Below are positions 6,159-6,161 of a stretch of 6,161 nucleotides of DNA, one piece after another. Source of the stretch: Bacteroidota bacterium. GTDB taxonomy: Bacteria; Bacteroidota; Bacteroidia; Chitinophagales; Chitinophagaceae. The stretch covers positions 1 to 6,161 of the forward strand of contig CANGUS010000111.1 of assembly GCA_947457085.1 (NCBI GenBank). Reading direction: 5' to 3'. Each line of letters opens with the position of its first letter. Position 1 is the stretch's first letter. Under the pieces are notes generated by a model. It did no database searches. It was given only the letters and a program-made list of their open reading frames with translations, and was not told the DNA's origin. The position numbers were made by a program, and so were the translations under genes.

Positions 6159-6161
6159 AAA

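Overview
The window is a stretch of ordinary chromosome from an AT-rich bacterium, most likely a member of the Bacteroidota (possibly the Chitinophagia/Sphingobacteriia side; the exact lineage is inference). The signs are low GC, start codons without Shine-Dalgarno sequences, a TonB-dependent receptor with a Bacteroidota-style signal peptide ending in SNA-Q, a long Prc-type S41 protease, and a short QueG lacking the C-terminal extension of the E. coli enzyme.

Layout: (1) 1-292, + strand: the C-terminal half of a YqgE/AlgH family protein, cut by the window edge. (2) 322-355: an A/T-flanked hairpin that can terminate transcription from both sides, between convergent genes. (3) 359-2575, - strand: a complete tail-specific protease (Prc/Tsp, peptidase S41) with N-terminal domain, PDZ domain, Ser/Lys catalytic core and C-terminal domain. 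(4) 2576-2655: an 80-base divergent promoter region. (5) 2656-3579, + strand: queG, the cobalamin and 4Fe-4S enzyme of the last step of queuosine synthesis. (6) 3580-3883: a 304-base leader carrying an inverted repeat, a clear TPP riboswitch, a hairpin competing with the riboswitch P1 stem, and a small open frame ending one base before the next gene. (7) 3884-6070, + strand: a complete TonB-dependent outer-membrane receptor. (8) 6119-6158: a strong intrinsic terminator.

The informative part is 3639-6158. The TPP aptamer directly upstream makes thiamin, or a phosphorylated or precursor form of it, the likely substrate of the receptor. The strong terminator 49 bases after the stop suggests that the receptor is a single-gene unit with its own riboswitch, so an inner-membrane thiamin transporter and a thiamin kinase would have to be encoded elsewhere. 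The other genes are housekeeping genes with no evident functional link to it. I see no CRISPR array, mobile element, tRNA or rRNA, and no previously undescribed multi-gene system. The new details, if any, are in the RNA leader of the receptor gene.
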